Part shown: in pieces, positions 55,999-64,000 of the stretch
How the letters are laid out: every line of letters starts with the position of its first letter
Numbering within the stretch: position 1 is the first letter of the stretch
Assembly: GCF_000311725.1 (NCBI RefSeq)
Contig: NZ_HE978516.1
Coordinates: forward strand, 152,546-216,545
DNA from: Robertmurraya massiliosenegalensis JC6
GTDB taxonomy: Bacteria; Bacillota; Bacilli; Bacillales; Cytobacillaceae
Length of the DNA: 64,000 nt
Reading direction: 5' to 3'
Program-made: the position numbers and the translations under genes
Notes under the pieces: generated by a model
Told to the model about the DNA's origin: nothing
The model's database searches: none
The model's input: the letters and a program-made list of their open reading frames with translations, nothing else

Positions 55999-58662
55999 TT
56001 ATACTTGAACCTGTAGTGATTTCTCTTGTTTACGAATGGTTGCCTGAGCCGCTGCCAATCTTGCCAACGGAACTCGATATGGAGAGCAGCTCACATAATC
56101 CAATCCCGTTTCATAACAAAAGTCAATCGAACTCTTTTCACCACCATGCTCACCGCAAATTCCTGTTTTCAGCTCCGGCTTTGTCGCCCTTCCAAGCTTG
56201 ACACCAGTTTCAACGAGCTTTCCAACCCCATCACGATCCAGAACAGCAAATGGGTTTTCCGGGAGCACTTTGTTTTCAATATATGCTTGCAAGAATTTTC
56301 CTTCCGCATCATCCCGACTATAACCAAAAGTCGTTTGTGTTAAATCGTTCGTTCCGAAGGAGAAAAAGTCAGCTTCTTCGGCAATTTCATCGGCCGTAAG
56401 TGCTGCCCGAGGGATTTCGATCATCGTTCCGATAGAATACTCGAAACTCTTCCCCGTTTCTTCCTGTACTTGAAGAGCGGAATCTATCACAAGTTGACGC
56501 ATTTCTTTCAGTTCATTGACATGACCTACAAGCGGAATCATAATTTCTGGTTTAACGGAAACACCTTTATCTTCTAAGTTAGCAATTGCATAAAAGATTG
56601 CCTTTGCTTGCATTTCATAAATTTCTGGATGAATCATTCCTAAGCGACAGCCACGGTGCCCAAGCATTGGATTGAACTCATCTAATTGACGAACCTTTTT
56701 CAGAAGAAGCTCCTTTTCAACCAATTCTGGAGCATCAGGATTCAAAATTTGCAGCTTCGTCACTTCGACTAATAACTCTTCCTTATCAGGTAAAAATTCA
56801 TGTAATGGCGGATCTAATAATCTAATCGTGACTGGGAAACCATGCATTGCATCAAAAATGCCTTCAAAATCCCCTTGCTGCATCGGCAGTAATTCATTTA
56901 AAGCTTCCTTCCGTTCTGCATAGTTTTCCGCAAGAATCATCTTTTGAACAATTGGGACTCTTTTTGCATCCATAAACATATGCTCTGTGCGGCATAAGCC
57001 AATTCCACCTGCACCAAATTCAAATGCTTTCTTGGCATCCTCTGGATTATCGGCGTTCGCCCTCACTCCAAGCTTCCTCGTTTCATCTGCCCATTGTAAA
57101 AGTAATTGGAATTCCTCAGAGAGCTGTGGTTCTATCATTGGAATTTCGCCCATCATGATTTCTCCTGTAGCACCATCAATTGTGATCATTTCACCCTCGG
57201 AGATAACCGTCTCCCCCACGAAGAATTGCTTTGCCTTCAAATCGATTTTCAGTGCTTCGCATCCACAAATACATGCTTTCCCCATTCCTCTAGCTACGAC
57301 TGCAGCATGACTCGTCATTCCCCCACGGCTCGTTACAACCGCTTGCGCCGCAATAATTCCATGGATGTCATCAGGAGTTGTTTCTGGGCGCACCAGAATT
57401 ACCTTTTTCCCTTCATTCCCTAATGCTTCAGCCTCATCAGCATCAAAGACAACCTGCCCAGTTGCTGCACCTGGTGAAGCTGGCAACCCTTTTGTTAAAA
57501 TTTGACGAGCATAGGATTCATCAATGCGACGGTGGAGAAGCTGATTCAACTGATCAGGATCGACGCGGAGAAGTGCCGTATTTTTATCAATCAAGCCTTC
57601 TTTTACCATTTCAACGGCTATGCGAATCGCTGCTTGCGCCGTCCGCTTCCCTGTTCTCGTTTGTAAAATGAACAGCTTCCCTTTTTCAACCGTAAATTCA
57701 ATGTCTTGCATATCTTCGTAATGCTTTTCTAGTAGATGACAAGTTTGTGAGAATTGCTGAAAGACAGTTGGCATTTCTCTCTCTAATGTTAGAATCGGTT
57801 GAGGAGTGCGAATTCCTGCGACCACGTCTTCCCCTTGGGCATTAATTAAATATTCCCCGTATAAAAGATTTTCACCTGTTGATGGATTTCTTGTAAAAGC
57901 AACTCCTGTACCCGAATCATTTCCCATATTTCCAAACACCATGCTTTGAATGTTGACAGCCGTCCCTAAATGATCTGGAATTTTGTTTAAACGACGGTAA
58001 ACAATGGCTCGCTGATTGTTCCAAGAATCAAATACTGCCTTTATCGATAGGAATAGCTGCTCTTTTGGATCCTGTGGAAACTCCTTTCGAGTCCGGTCTT
58101 TAACGATTTTTTTATAACTAGCAATTACGACCTGCCAATCTTCTGCTGTTAACTCTGGATCAGAAGCATAGCCTTTTTGTTCACGGTATTCTTCAAGCAG
58201 CTGTTCAAAGAAAAAAGTATCGACGTCAAGTACGACATCTGAGAACATTTGGATAAAGCGGCGATAAGAATCATAAGCAAAACGCGGATTATCAGTAAGA
58301 TGCGCCATCCCCTTTACCGTCTCATCATTCATTCCTAGATTTAATATCGTATCCATCATCCCCGGCATCGAGAATACAGCTCCAGAACGAACGGACACAA
58401 GTAGCGGATTAGTTGGATCACCGAGTTTTTTTTCTGTTTTTTCTTCTAAGACTTTTAAGGAATGGAGGATCTGCGCCTCAATCTCAGGAGAAATCCTTTT
58501 TCCTTCATCATAATAATTGTTACAGCTTTCAGTCGATATCGTAAAGCCAAATGGAACTGGTAGCCCAATCGCCGTCATCTCAGCAAGATTGGCTCCTTTT
58601 CCCCCTAACAGTTCCTTCATACGGCTATTTCCTTCATTGAACATATAGACAAATTTCTTCAT
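55999..58662 (-). CDS. ppdK: Pyruvate, phosphate dikinase PpdK
   Basis: An 887-residue enzyme that converts pyruvate, ATP and Pi to PEP, AMP and PPi (reversibly). The N-terminal ATP-grasp domain contains LLGGKGANLAEM. The phosphohistidine domain carries GGMTSHAAVVARGMGKACICG, with the regulatory Thr two residues before the catalytic His. The C-terminal PEP domain includes EDFSFGTNDLTQ-like FFSFGTNDLTQTTFGYSRDD. It is full length. Adjacent yqfL supplies the regulatory kinase/phosphatase. Presumed role: gluconeogenic PEP formation. Confidence 0.95.
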   Translation of the reverse strand: MKKFVYMFNEGNSRMKELLGGKGANLAEMTAIGLPVPFGFTISTESCNNYYDEGKRISPEIEAQILHSLKVLEEKTEKKLGDPTNPLLVSVRSGAVFSMPGMMDTILNLGMNDETVKGMAHLTDNPRFAYDSYRRFIQMFSDVVLDVDTFFFEQLLEEYREQKGYASDPELTAEDWQVVIASYKKIVKDRTRKEFPQDPKEQLFLSIKAVFDSWNNQRAIVYRRLNKIPDHLGTAVNIQSMVFGNMGNDSGTGVAFTRNPSTGENLLYGEYLINAQGEDVVAGIRTPQPILTLEREMPTVFQQFSQTCHLLEKHYEDMQDIEFTVEKGKLFILQTRTGKRTAQAAIRIAVEMVKEGLIDKNTALLRVDPDQLNQLLHRRIDESYARQILTKGLPASPGAATGQVVFDADEAEALGNEGKKVILVRPETTPDDIHGIIAAQAVVTSRGGMTSHAAVVARGMGKACICGCEALKIDLKAKQFFVGETVISEGEMITIDGATGEIMMGEIPMIEPQLSEEFQLLLQWADETRKLGVRANADNPEDAKKAFEFGAGGIGLCRTEHMFMDAKRVPIVQKMILAENYAERKEALNELLPMQQGDFEGIFDAMHGFPVTIRLLDPPLHEFLPDKEELLVEVTKLQILNPDAPELVEKELLLKKVRQLDEFNPMLGHRGCRLGMIHPEIYEMQAKAIFYAIANLEDKGVSVKPEIMIPLVGHVNELKEMRQLVIDSALQVQEETGKSFEYSIGTMIEIPRAALTADEIAEEADFFSFGTNDLTQTTFGYSRDDAEGKFLQAYIENKVLPENPFAVLDRDGVGKLVETGVKLGRATKPELKTGICGEHGGEKSSIDFCYETGLDYVSCSPYRVPLARLAAAQATIRKQEKSLQVQV

Positions 58663-58681
58663 GATCCAAGCTCCTCTCCGG

Positions 58682-59485
58682 CTATTTTTTAAGTGTATTT
58701 AAAATATAATCAGCAGTTTCTTCAATTGCCTTATCGGACACGTTGATGACTGGACAGCCAAGGCGTTTCATGATTTTCTCTGCATAATCTAATTCCTCTA
58801 ATATTCGTTCAAAGCTGGCATAATTGGCATGTGCAGTGAGCCCGAGATTCTTCAAGCGTTCCTTTCGGATAGAGTTAAGTTTATCCGGACTAATAATTAA
58901 GCCCACACATTTATTCCGTGATATTTGAAAAAGCTCCTCTGGTGGTGCTACCTCAGGTACAATCGGAACATTTGCAACCTTAAAACGTTTATGAGCTAAA
59001 TACATCGATAGCGGTGTCTTCGAAGTACGCGATACTCCCACAAGCACGATATCAGCATGTAAAAGCCCTCGTGGGTCTCTGCCATCGTCATACTTTACAG
59101 CAAATTCAATCGCTTCAATTCTTCTAAAATAGGAATCATCGAGCTGCCGCATAAGCTTTGGCTGATTCTTTGGGCTTTTGTTGAACCTCGCACTAAAGGC
59201 ATTCATAAGCGGACTTAATAAATCGACAGCGATTAAATTTTCTTCTTTGGCCCGCCGGTCTAAATAGTCTTTAAGATTTGGCACAACGATCGTGTAGGCA
59301 ATAAGTGATGGCACTTGCTTCGCCATTAATAAAACATCTTCAATATCTTCGTAATCTTCAACAAACGCATTTTTTCGTAGCTCCACAAACCCTCCATTAA
59401 ATTGGGTTGCGACAGCTTTGACAACAAGATCGGCAGTTTCTCCAACTGAGTCTGATACGACAAAGACCGTTTCTTTTTCTCCCAA
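58682..59485 (-). CDS. yqfL: PPDK/PEPS regulatory kinase-pyrophosphorylase (YqfL)
   Basis: A 267-residue DUF299/PDRP1-family bifunctional ADP-dependent kinase and Pi-dependent pyrophosphorylase that switches PPDK on and off by modifying the active-site Thr. The nucleotide-binding P-loop-like segment VLVGVSRTSKTPLSMYLA and the N-terminal VSDSVGETADLV motif are clear. It begins 13 bases after ccpN and ends 20 bases before ppdK, so all three are likely co-transcribed. In B. subtilis, which lacks PPDK, YqfL affects CcpN activity; here the canonical target is present. Confidence 0.92.
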   Translation of the reverse strand: MGEKETVFVVSDSVGETADLVVKAVATQFNGGFVELRKNAFVEDYEDIEDVLLMAKQVPSLIAYTIVVPNLKDYLDRRAKEENLIAVDLLSPLMNAFSARFNKSPKNQPKLMRQLDDSYFRRIEAIEFAVKYDDGRDPRGLLHADIVLVGVSRTSKTPLSMYLAHKRFKVANVPIVPEVAPPEELFQISRNKCVGLIISPDKLNSIRKERLKNLGLTAHANYASFERILEELDYAEKIMKRLGCPVINVSDKAIEETADYILNTLKK

Positions 59486-59498
59486 AATCCTTTCACCC

Positions 59499-60137
59499 CT
59501 ATACCGTGTGGCTTTTACTTAGCTCCATATAAGCCTTCGCAATGGTTGTTTTTGTAATGCGTCCAACCACTTTATATGTATGATTTTCTTCGTTGATTTC
59601 TAGTACTACTGGCAAGGAATCAATATGATGCTCAATCATTTTCTTCGCTGCTGCATGAAGCGTTTCTTCCTGCCGAATCGTGATAATGTTTGGCATTCTC
59701 GTCATAATGACATTAACCGGAATTTCACGAAGATCTTGTGTCCCCATACTTGCTCTTAATAGATCCTTTCTGGAAATGACTCCGACCAAATGCCCCTCAT
59801 CATTGACGACATATATAGCTCCTACATCTTTTAAAAAGATTTGGACAATCGCATCGTAAACAGAGGAAGAATTCCGGACGACAACCGGATGACTTTTATA
59901 ATCACTGACAAGCTGTTCCGCAATATTTTTGTAAGTCGTTTCATTTGCACTTTCCTTATAGGAATATCCAACCTTCGTTCGCGCTTCTAAATTGCCTGCC
60001 ATCGTTAAAATCGCAAGGTCCGGTCTTAAGGTTGCACGTTTCAATGACAATTTGTCAGCGATTTCCTTCCCCGAAATCGGCCCCTCCTCTTTCACTATCT
60101 GGAGGATCTCTTCTTGGCGCTTTGTAAGTTTAATCAA
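59499..60137 (-). CDS. ccpN: Gluconeogenesis repressor CcpN
   Basis: A 212-residue regulator with an N-terminal winged helix (TKRQEEILQIVKEEGPISGKEIADKLSLKRATLRPDL read in parts) and two CBS domains binding adenine nucleotides. It represses gapB and pckA in B. subtilis. I chose the TTG of LIKLTKRQ because GGGTGGTGG lies just upstream and the length equals the B. subtilis protein; the frame is open five codons further. First gene of the ccpN-yqfL-ppdK unit. Confidence 0.93.
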   Translation of the reverse strand: MIKLTKRQEEILQIVKEEGPISGKEIADKLSLKRATLRPDLAILTMAGNLEARTKVGYSYKESANETTYKNIAEQLVSDYKSHPVVVRNSSSVYDAIVQIFLKDVGAIYVVNDEGHLVGVISRKDLLRASMGTQDLREIPVNVIMTRMPNIITIRQEETLHAAAKKMIEHHIDSLPVVLEINEENHTYKVVGRITKTTIAKAYMELSKSHTV

Positions 60138-60335
60138 TTCCACCACCCTCAACTTATTAAATAATATGTTCTATTTTATGATAAATTTATAAATGTGTTA
60201 TACTTATTAATATATAGTATATTATATTCGGCGTGTTTTTGGGAAATAGTTTTTTCATTTTTTGTGGGGAAATTTGAAATTTTTATGAACATGTGGCGTT
60301 GGAATGCTTTAAATTGAATGCTAGATGGTGGGCTC

Positions 60336-60439
60336 GGAGCGGGATTGCGGGGGTTTTGGCGATAATTGCGGATGTTTTTCGATTTATTGCGGGGGTTTTG
60401 GCGATAATTGCGGGGGTTTAACGCATAATGGCGGATGTC
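60336..60439 (-). repeat. 21-bp tandem repeat array
   Basis: About five degenerate 21-bp units on the minus strand built on AAACCCCCGCAATTATCGCCA, with variants such as AAACATCCGCAATTATCGCCA. A minus-strand frame across it gives a 7-residue period (NPRNYRQ) but has no start or ribosome site, so it is probably non-coding. The rest of the 60138-60562 gap shows no gene. Confidence 0.75.
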
Positions 60440-60562
60440 GAGAATGGAGCGATCTAATAGACATGCCAAGACTTGCGTACGATTTCTTACTGTGGGAATC
60501 CATTGTAGACCGTGCTTGTTCCGAATGGCACGGTATTGAAACGAGAGTTCACGTTGCCACCA

Positions 60563-60595
60563 CAAAAAAAAATACAACCCTAAAAAGATTGTATT
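60563..60595 (-). terminator. Terminator of the CcdA-like gene
   Basis: Stem AATACAA / TTGTATT with T-run on the minus strand just after the stop codon. Confidence 0.72.
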
Positions 60596-60599
60596 GGCC

Positions 60600-61337
60600 T
60601 TAGAATGCCCAGTATGTCAGGGTATCTAGAACCCCTAAAACAAGTAAAAGGATACCTGCTAATTTTTGCACTACATGCCCGATTCTCCTTCCACTCTTTT
60701 TCACAAATGTCCCACCTAGTTCAAAGTACCAAATAAGAAAGATTGCTAACACTACGGGAAGAGAGGTTCCGAGAGCAAAGAATACAGGTAAAATAGCTCC
60801 GTATGATACGGCTGTTGCCATTGGCATTAAGGTGACAAAAAAGAGAGTAAACATCGTTGGACAAAATCCTAACGTAAAACTCACGCCTATTAAAAAAGCA
60901 CCGAGGCTTCCTTTCCTCTCAAACTTTTCTCTAAATATGCTAAAGGATATCACTCTCGTAAACTTAACTAGTCCTAGCATGAATAAACCGATAATGATGA
61001 GGATGGGTCCGACGACTCTACGAATCCATGGAAAATAGAGCATCAACGTTTCTTTTAGTTCATTTCCGACAAACCAAATCAAAAGTCCGAGTCCTGAAAA
61101 CACAACGATTTTTCCTAATATAAAGTAAAATACGCCCTTCCACGCCACACTTTTCTGCAAGGACTGATTTCCGTACACCGTAATCGCTCCTAAATTCCCG
61201 GTAAATTGACATGGCGACACCGCCCCAACAATCCCAAGTATAAAAGCTGATAAAATCGGAACACTCATCGTCTGCAAACCGATATTAATTAAAGGCTTAG
61301 ATAATAAATTACTAATTTCACTGAAAAATTGATACAT
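60600..61337 (-). CDS. CcdA/DsbD-like thiol-disulfide membrane protein
   Basis: A 245-residue protein with about six helices. The two conserved cysteines of the CcdA/DsbD transmembrane family are present in GAVSPCQFTGNLGA and GFCPTMFTLFF. Such proteins pass electrons from cytoplasmic thioredoxin outwards, for cytochrome c maturation or sporulation. AAGGAG precedes the ATG of MYQFFSEI; the frame is open 16 codons further. No extracytoplasmic partner is adjacent. Confidence 0.8.
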   Translation of the reverse strand: MYQFFSEISNLLSKPLINIGLQTMSVPILSAFILGIVGAVSPCQFTGNLGAITVYGNQSLQKSVAWKGVFYFILGKIVVFSGLGLLIWFVGNELKETLMLYFPWIRRVVGPILIIIGLFMLGLVKFTRVISFSIFREKFERKGSLGAFLIGVSFTLGFCPTMFTLFFVTLMPMATAVSYGAILPVFFALGTSLPVVLAIFLIWYFELGGTFVKKSGRRIGHVVQKLAGILLLVLGVLDTLTYWAF

Positions 61338-61429
61338 AGACTTGCTCCTTATCCAAGAACATAAATCTAGTATATATGTAACCATGGAGCATTTATGTGA
61401 CAGTTCTCACGATTCCAATATAGATGTAA

Positions 61430-61897
61430 CTAAAGTTTTTTCTTCATCGAAATCACTTTTATATTTATCCCATTCGGTTTATAGACAATCTCTTCATCAT
61501 AAGAAACATAGCCAATAGAACTATATAGTTGTATGTTCTTAGGTAATGTCATACGAACTTTACAGAATATTGTCGTTACACCAACACCATTAGCATAGTC
61601 CTCCAGCGATTTTAAGATCTTTTTTGCAATGCCTTTTCCTTGTTTTTCAGGAAGAACTGACAATCGATAAAAATATAAACCCTGATTTTTTATTTGAAAA
61701 CGGACCATACCGACTGGATTGTTTTCTTCAAAAGCAATCAATGCTTTTTCTCCATTTTCTAAAGCTTCCGATACCGATTGTACAGTTTCGTCTAAAGCAC
61801 TCGATGGCGGGATTTCACCCTTATATTCCTTAAATGCCGAAATCATTAAACGATGAATGACAGGTGCATCTGAGGATGTTGCAGAATTTATTACCAT
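61430..61897 (-). CDS. GNAT-family N-acetyltransferase
   Basis: A 155-residue GNAT protein. The acetyl-CoA pyrophosphate loop is LPEKQGKGIAKKILKSLEDYA. GGAGGGG lies six bases before the chosen ATG (MVINSATS); the frame is open five codons upstream. Substrate is unknown. Confidence 0.82.
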   Translation of the reverse strand: MVINSATSSDAPVIHRLMISAFKEYKGEIPPSSALDETVQSVSEALENGEKALIAFEENNPVGMVRFQIKNQGLYFYRLSVLPEKQGKGIAKKILKSLEDYANGVGVTTIFCKVRMTLPKNIQLYSSIGYVSYDEEIVYKPNGINIKVISMKKKL

Positions 61898-61990
61898 ATT
61901 ATGCCCCTCCATTGTGTACTAATTATACATAATAAAAATAACCTAACAGTTTCGTTAATTGAAAAAAGTAGAAAAAAAGCATCTACAAAA

Positions 61991-62303
61991 TGTAGGAAGC
62001 TTCCGGTTTGTCTAATTCGTTCCAAACACTTCTCACTCTTAAGCGAAGCGGATTTTTTCCTGTTATCTCCTCAATGAAGTCCCTTTTAAGGGAAATAACG
62101 GAAGATTTTCCGCTTACGGAGGGCAAAATCGTTTATTTTGGCATTTTTTGAGAGAATAGCAGGATTTTTTCCTGTTAATTCGGCTATTTTTCATGATGGT
62201 TGCTCATTAAGCGGAATTTCTCCTGTTATTTTTTCAAACCGATACTACTACCGTTTATACGAACCTTTTATCGAACACTTATCGACAAGTCGATGGAATT
62301 TGT
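61991..62303 (+). repeat. Dispersed repeat family 2, copy 3
   Basis: About 313 bp between the GNAT and HesB-like genes. It starts TGTAGGAAGCTTCCGGTTT and keeps all modules of copies 1 and 2 in the same orientation. The gap 61898-62314 holds nothing else. Confidence 0.9.
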
Positions 62304-62314
62304 GAATTTCTGAC

Positions 62315-62346
62315 AAAAAAAGCTCGGGATGCGCCCGAGCTTTTTT
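62315..62346. terminator. Terminator of the HesB-like gene
   Basis: Stem AAAAAGCTCGGG / CCCGAGCTTTTTT with an ATGCG loop, T-runs on both strands. Confidence 0.9.
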
Positions 62347-62348
62347 AC

Positions 62349-62642
62349 TCACTTCTCTGTAAAAATATATTCAACGTCATCATCATTCTTAGCTTCAATG
62401 TTTAAGTTATAGTCCTCTAAAAACCATTCATCTTTATCATTGAAATAAAATGTAATGCCTTCAACCTCATCTTTAATCGCAACAGTACCTTCTTTGCCAA
62501 AAGAAATCCCTAAGGAGTAGTTTGGATGGACGGTTGGAATACCGCCATACAGTTTTACATAAAACTGAACAAAGTCTCCCGCCTGTAAATCCATTTCTTC
62601 TTTAAACCATTGAGCCGCTTCTTTGCTAACTTGAAAACTCAT
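62349..62642 (-). CDS. HesB/YneR-family protein lacking Fe-S cysteines
   Basis: A 97-residue protein with the HesB/IscA-type beta fold, judged by VSKEAAQWFKEEMDLQ and the GGIPTVHPNYSLGISFG segment. It has no cysteine at all, unlike true A-type Fe-S carriers, so it is unlikely to carry a cluster. This agrees with the YneR subgroup. Function is unknown. The ATG follows AACGAGGTGAAATA. Confidence 0.78.
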   Translation of the reverse strand: MSFQVSKEAAQWFKEEMDLQAGDFVQFYVKLYGGIPTVHPNYSLGISFGKEGTVAIKDEVEGITFYFNDKDEWFLEDYNLNIEAKNDDDVEYIFTEK

Positions 62643-62722
62643 TATTTCACCTCGTTGTTTTCTCTCTACAGTTTTTTATCTGAGTCATTTCACTATATAA
62701 ACGAATAAATAGAGGTTTTAGG

Positions 62723-63694
62723 TTAAACAGTCTCAGAAGACGACTCTTCAATTTTACTTAGTCGCTCTGCCACTTGTTCTTCAGTCAATCCGTGTTCGAC
62801 AACATAACGGTTTCTTGGATGAACTCGACATTCGTGTGAGCAGCTGCGCATATATTTATGCTCATTTTCCTCTGAACATAAAATCTTATCATTACATTCA
62901 GGATTTGCACAATTAACATAGCGTTCGCATGGCTCACCAGTAAAATGATCGCGCCCAACAACGACATGCTCTACGCGATTAACCGGTACACTGATACGCT
63001 CATCAAAGACATATAATTGACCATCCCATAGTTGTCCTCTAACTTCCGGATCTTTTCCGTACGTAACGATTCCACCATGAAGCTGACCTACATCTTCATA
63101 ACCTTCTTTCACAAGCCAACCAGAGAATTTTTCACAACGAATCCCGCCTGTGCAGTACGTCAGAACTTTTTTCCCTTCAAAGTTTTCTTTATTTTCACGG
63201 ATCCACTGCGGCAACTCACGGAACGCTTTAATATCCGGACGCACAGCTCCTTTAAAATGGCCTAAATCAAATTCATAATCATTTCGGGCATCGATCACAA
63301 CTGTATTCGGATCCTGCATCGCTTCATAGAATTCTTTTGGGCTTAAATAATTTCCTGTTAGTTCATTCGGATTGACATCATCCTCTAAACGCAGAGTGAC
63401 CAATTCTTTACGAGGACGTACATGCATTTTCTTAAATGCATGACCATCTGCTTCATCTATTTTAAAGACCATTTCAGCAAAACGAGGGTCTTCCTTCATC
63501 TTCTTCATATATTGCTCTGTTTGTTCTACTAGACCAGACACAGTTCCATTAATTCCCTCAGCTGCTACTAAAATTCTCCCTTTTAAACCTAACTCTTTAC
63601 AAAAAGCTAAGTGCTCAACTGCGAACTCCTCGGGATTTTCAATTGGTACATACATATAGTACAGCAATACTTGATATGGTTTATTTGTTTCCAT
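62723..63694 (-). CDS. trhO: tRNA uridine(34) hydroxylase TrhO
   Basis: A 323-residue rhodanese-domain protein that makes 5-hydroxyuridine at tRNA position 34 with O2. The N-terminal domain has [12 protein letters not shown]. The central rhodanese loop is [14 protein letters not shown] with the catalytic Cys. A C-terminal cysteine-rich zinc-like region ([18 protein letters not shown]) completes it. Member of the UPF0176/YbfQ family. AAGGTGA precedes the ATG. Confidence 0.92.
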   Translation of the reverse strand: METNKPYQVLLYYMYVPIENPEEFAVEHLAFCKELGLKGRILVAAEGINGTVSGLVEQTEQYMKKMKEDPRFAEMVFKIDEADGHAFKKMHVRPRKELVTLRLEDDVNPNELTGNYLSPKEFYEAMQDPNTVVIDARNDYEFDLGHFKGAVRPDIKAFRELPQWIRENKENFEGKKVLTYCTGGIRCEKFSGWLVKEGYEDVGQLHGGIVTYGKDPEVRGQLWDGQLYVFDERISVPVNRVEHVVVGRDHFTGEPCERYVNCANPECNDKILCSEENEHKYMRSCSHECRVHPRNRYVVEHGLTEEQVAERLSKIEESSSETV

Positions 63695-63750
63695 TATTTA
63701 TGATTCACCTTTCTATAATTCAATGTTGTTATTCTCATGTTGTCCAAACG

Positions 63751-63784
63751 AAAAAAGGGAATACCTTTCCAATGAAAGGTATTC
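63751..63784 (-). terminator. Terminator of the flavin-reductase-like gene
   Basis: Stem GAATACCTTTC / GAAAGGTATTC with CCTTTTTTC on the minus strand. Confidence 0.85.
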
Positions 63785-63793
63785 TTCTATGCT

Positions 63794-64000
63794 TTACTTA
63801 TAAAATTGAGCAGGGATTTTTCCAAATTTGCGTTTATGATAGAGGAGCGGGTCTTTTGCAAAGTTTTCGATTTCTACCACTTCGCCAATTAAAATCGTAT
63901 GGTCGCCAGCTTCTACTGTTTTATGTGTTTTACATTGAAGTACCCCTAATGCTCCAGAAATAATGGGGAGACCTAGCTCGGAAGTCTTCCATTCACAATT
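63794..64000 (-). CDS. Flavin reductase-like protein, C-terminal part (truncated by window end)
   Basis: The last 68 codons of a minus-strand gene running off the window. The visible part has GALGVLQCKTHKTVEAGDHTI and a terminal YHKRKFGKIPAQFYK, typical of the FMN-binding split barrel (flavin reductase/DIM6) family, where GDHTI contributes to flavin binding. The stop is followed by a terminator. The 5' end and exact substrate cannot be seen. Confidence 0.8.
   Translation of the reverse strand, partial: NCEWKTSELGLPIISGALGVLQCKTHKTVEAGDHTILIGEVVEIENFAKDPLLYHKRKFGKIPAQFYK

Noticed and set aside
60176-60577. 133-codon minus frame across the tandem array
   Set aside because: No ribosome site, repeats give a 7-residue period by arithmetic, and it overlaps the promoter region of ccpN.

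Overview
The window is a chromosomal segment of a low-GC, endospore-forming Bacillaceae bacterium. It shows AT-rich intergenic DNA, strong AAGGAGG-type ribosome binding sites and TTG/GTG starts. It carries sporulation genes (lytH, yunB, a GerA-type germination operon, a CotX-type coat protein). Its gene order broadly follows the Bacillus subtilis lipA-yun-suf-yus/met-fad region, with extra genes inserted. I see no rRNA, tRNA, CRISPR array, phage or complete insertion sequence.

Layout. 1-10.7 kb: lipA, lytH, an NSS amino-acid symporter with an overlapping 35-residue partner protein (MetS type), an NhaC-family transporter behind a lysine riboswitch (LysW type), yunB, an HD-GYP phosphodiesterase, yunC, yunE and yunF. 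10.7-16.6 kb: the sufCDSUB Fe-S operon and an unknown small gene. 16.9-21.5 kb: metNIQ and an O-acetylhomoserine sulfhydrylase, each with its own S-box riboswitch. 21.5-25.4 kb: SCP2-like protein, MFS transporter, yusE, yusF, gcvH and an Spx/ArsC-like protein. 26.2-31.7 kb: the fadNAE beta-oxidation operon with a FadR operator. 31.9-36.1 kb: yuzL, a Fur-box-controlled C-rich small RNA gene (FsrA-like) and a gerA-type operon. 36.5-42.4 kb: a RodA-like protein, a DUF4931/GalT-like protein, and a tungstate uptake system (tupABC) with its own sensor-regulator. 42.4-48.2 kb: a CotX-like coat gene pair, a small basic protein and Fur-controlled yclNOP/yclQ siderophore uptake. 48.4-53.1 kb: an SDR, a nitroreductase and copper homeostasis (csoR-copZ, copA). 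53.3-64 kb: a LiaG-like protein, MarR/MFS, ccpN-yqfL-ppdK, a CcdA-like membrane protein, a GNAT enzyme, a HesB-like protein, trhO and the 3' end of a flavin-reductase-like gene.

Many functions meet on iron and sulfur. LipA and GcvH use Fe-S and lipoate, Suf builds Fe-S clusters, the met genes recycle sulfur, Ycl imports ferric siderophore, and the putative sRNA would spare iron. The ccpN-yqfL-ppdK trio is a gluconeogenesis control unit.

Non-coding signals are numerous: one lysine and two SAM riboswitches, several perfect or near-perfect operator palindromes (Fur, FadR, CsoR, MarR-type), and many intrinsic terminators. Two families of dispersed intergenic repeats (about 165 bp and about 300 bp, three copies each) and a 21-bp tandem array were found by eye. 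All assignments come from reading the sequence and recalled family knowledge; no database search was run.
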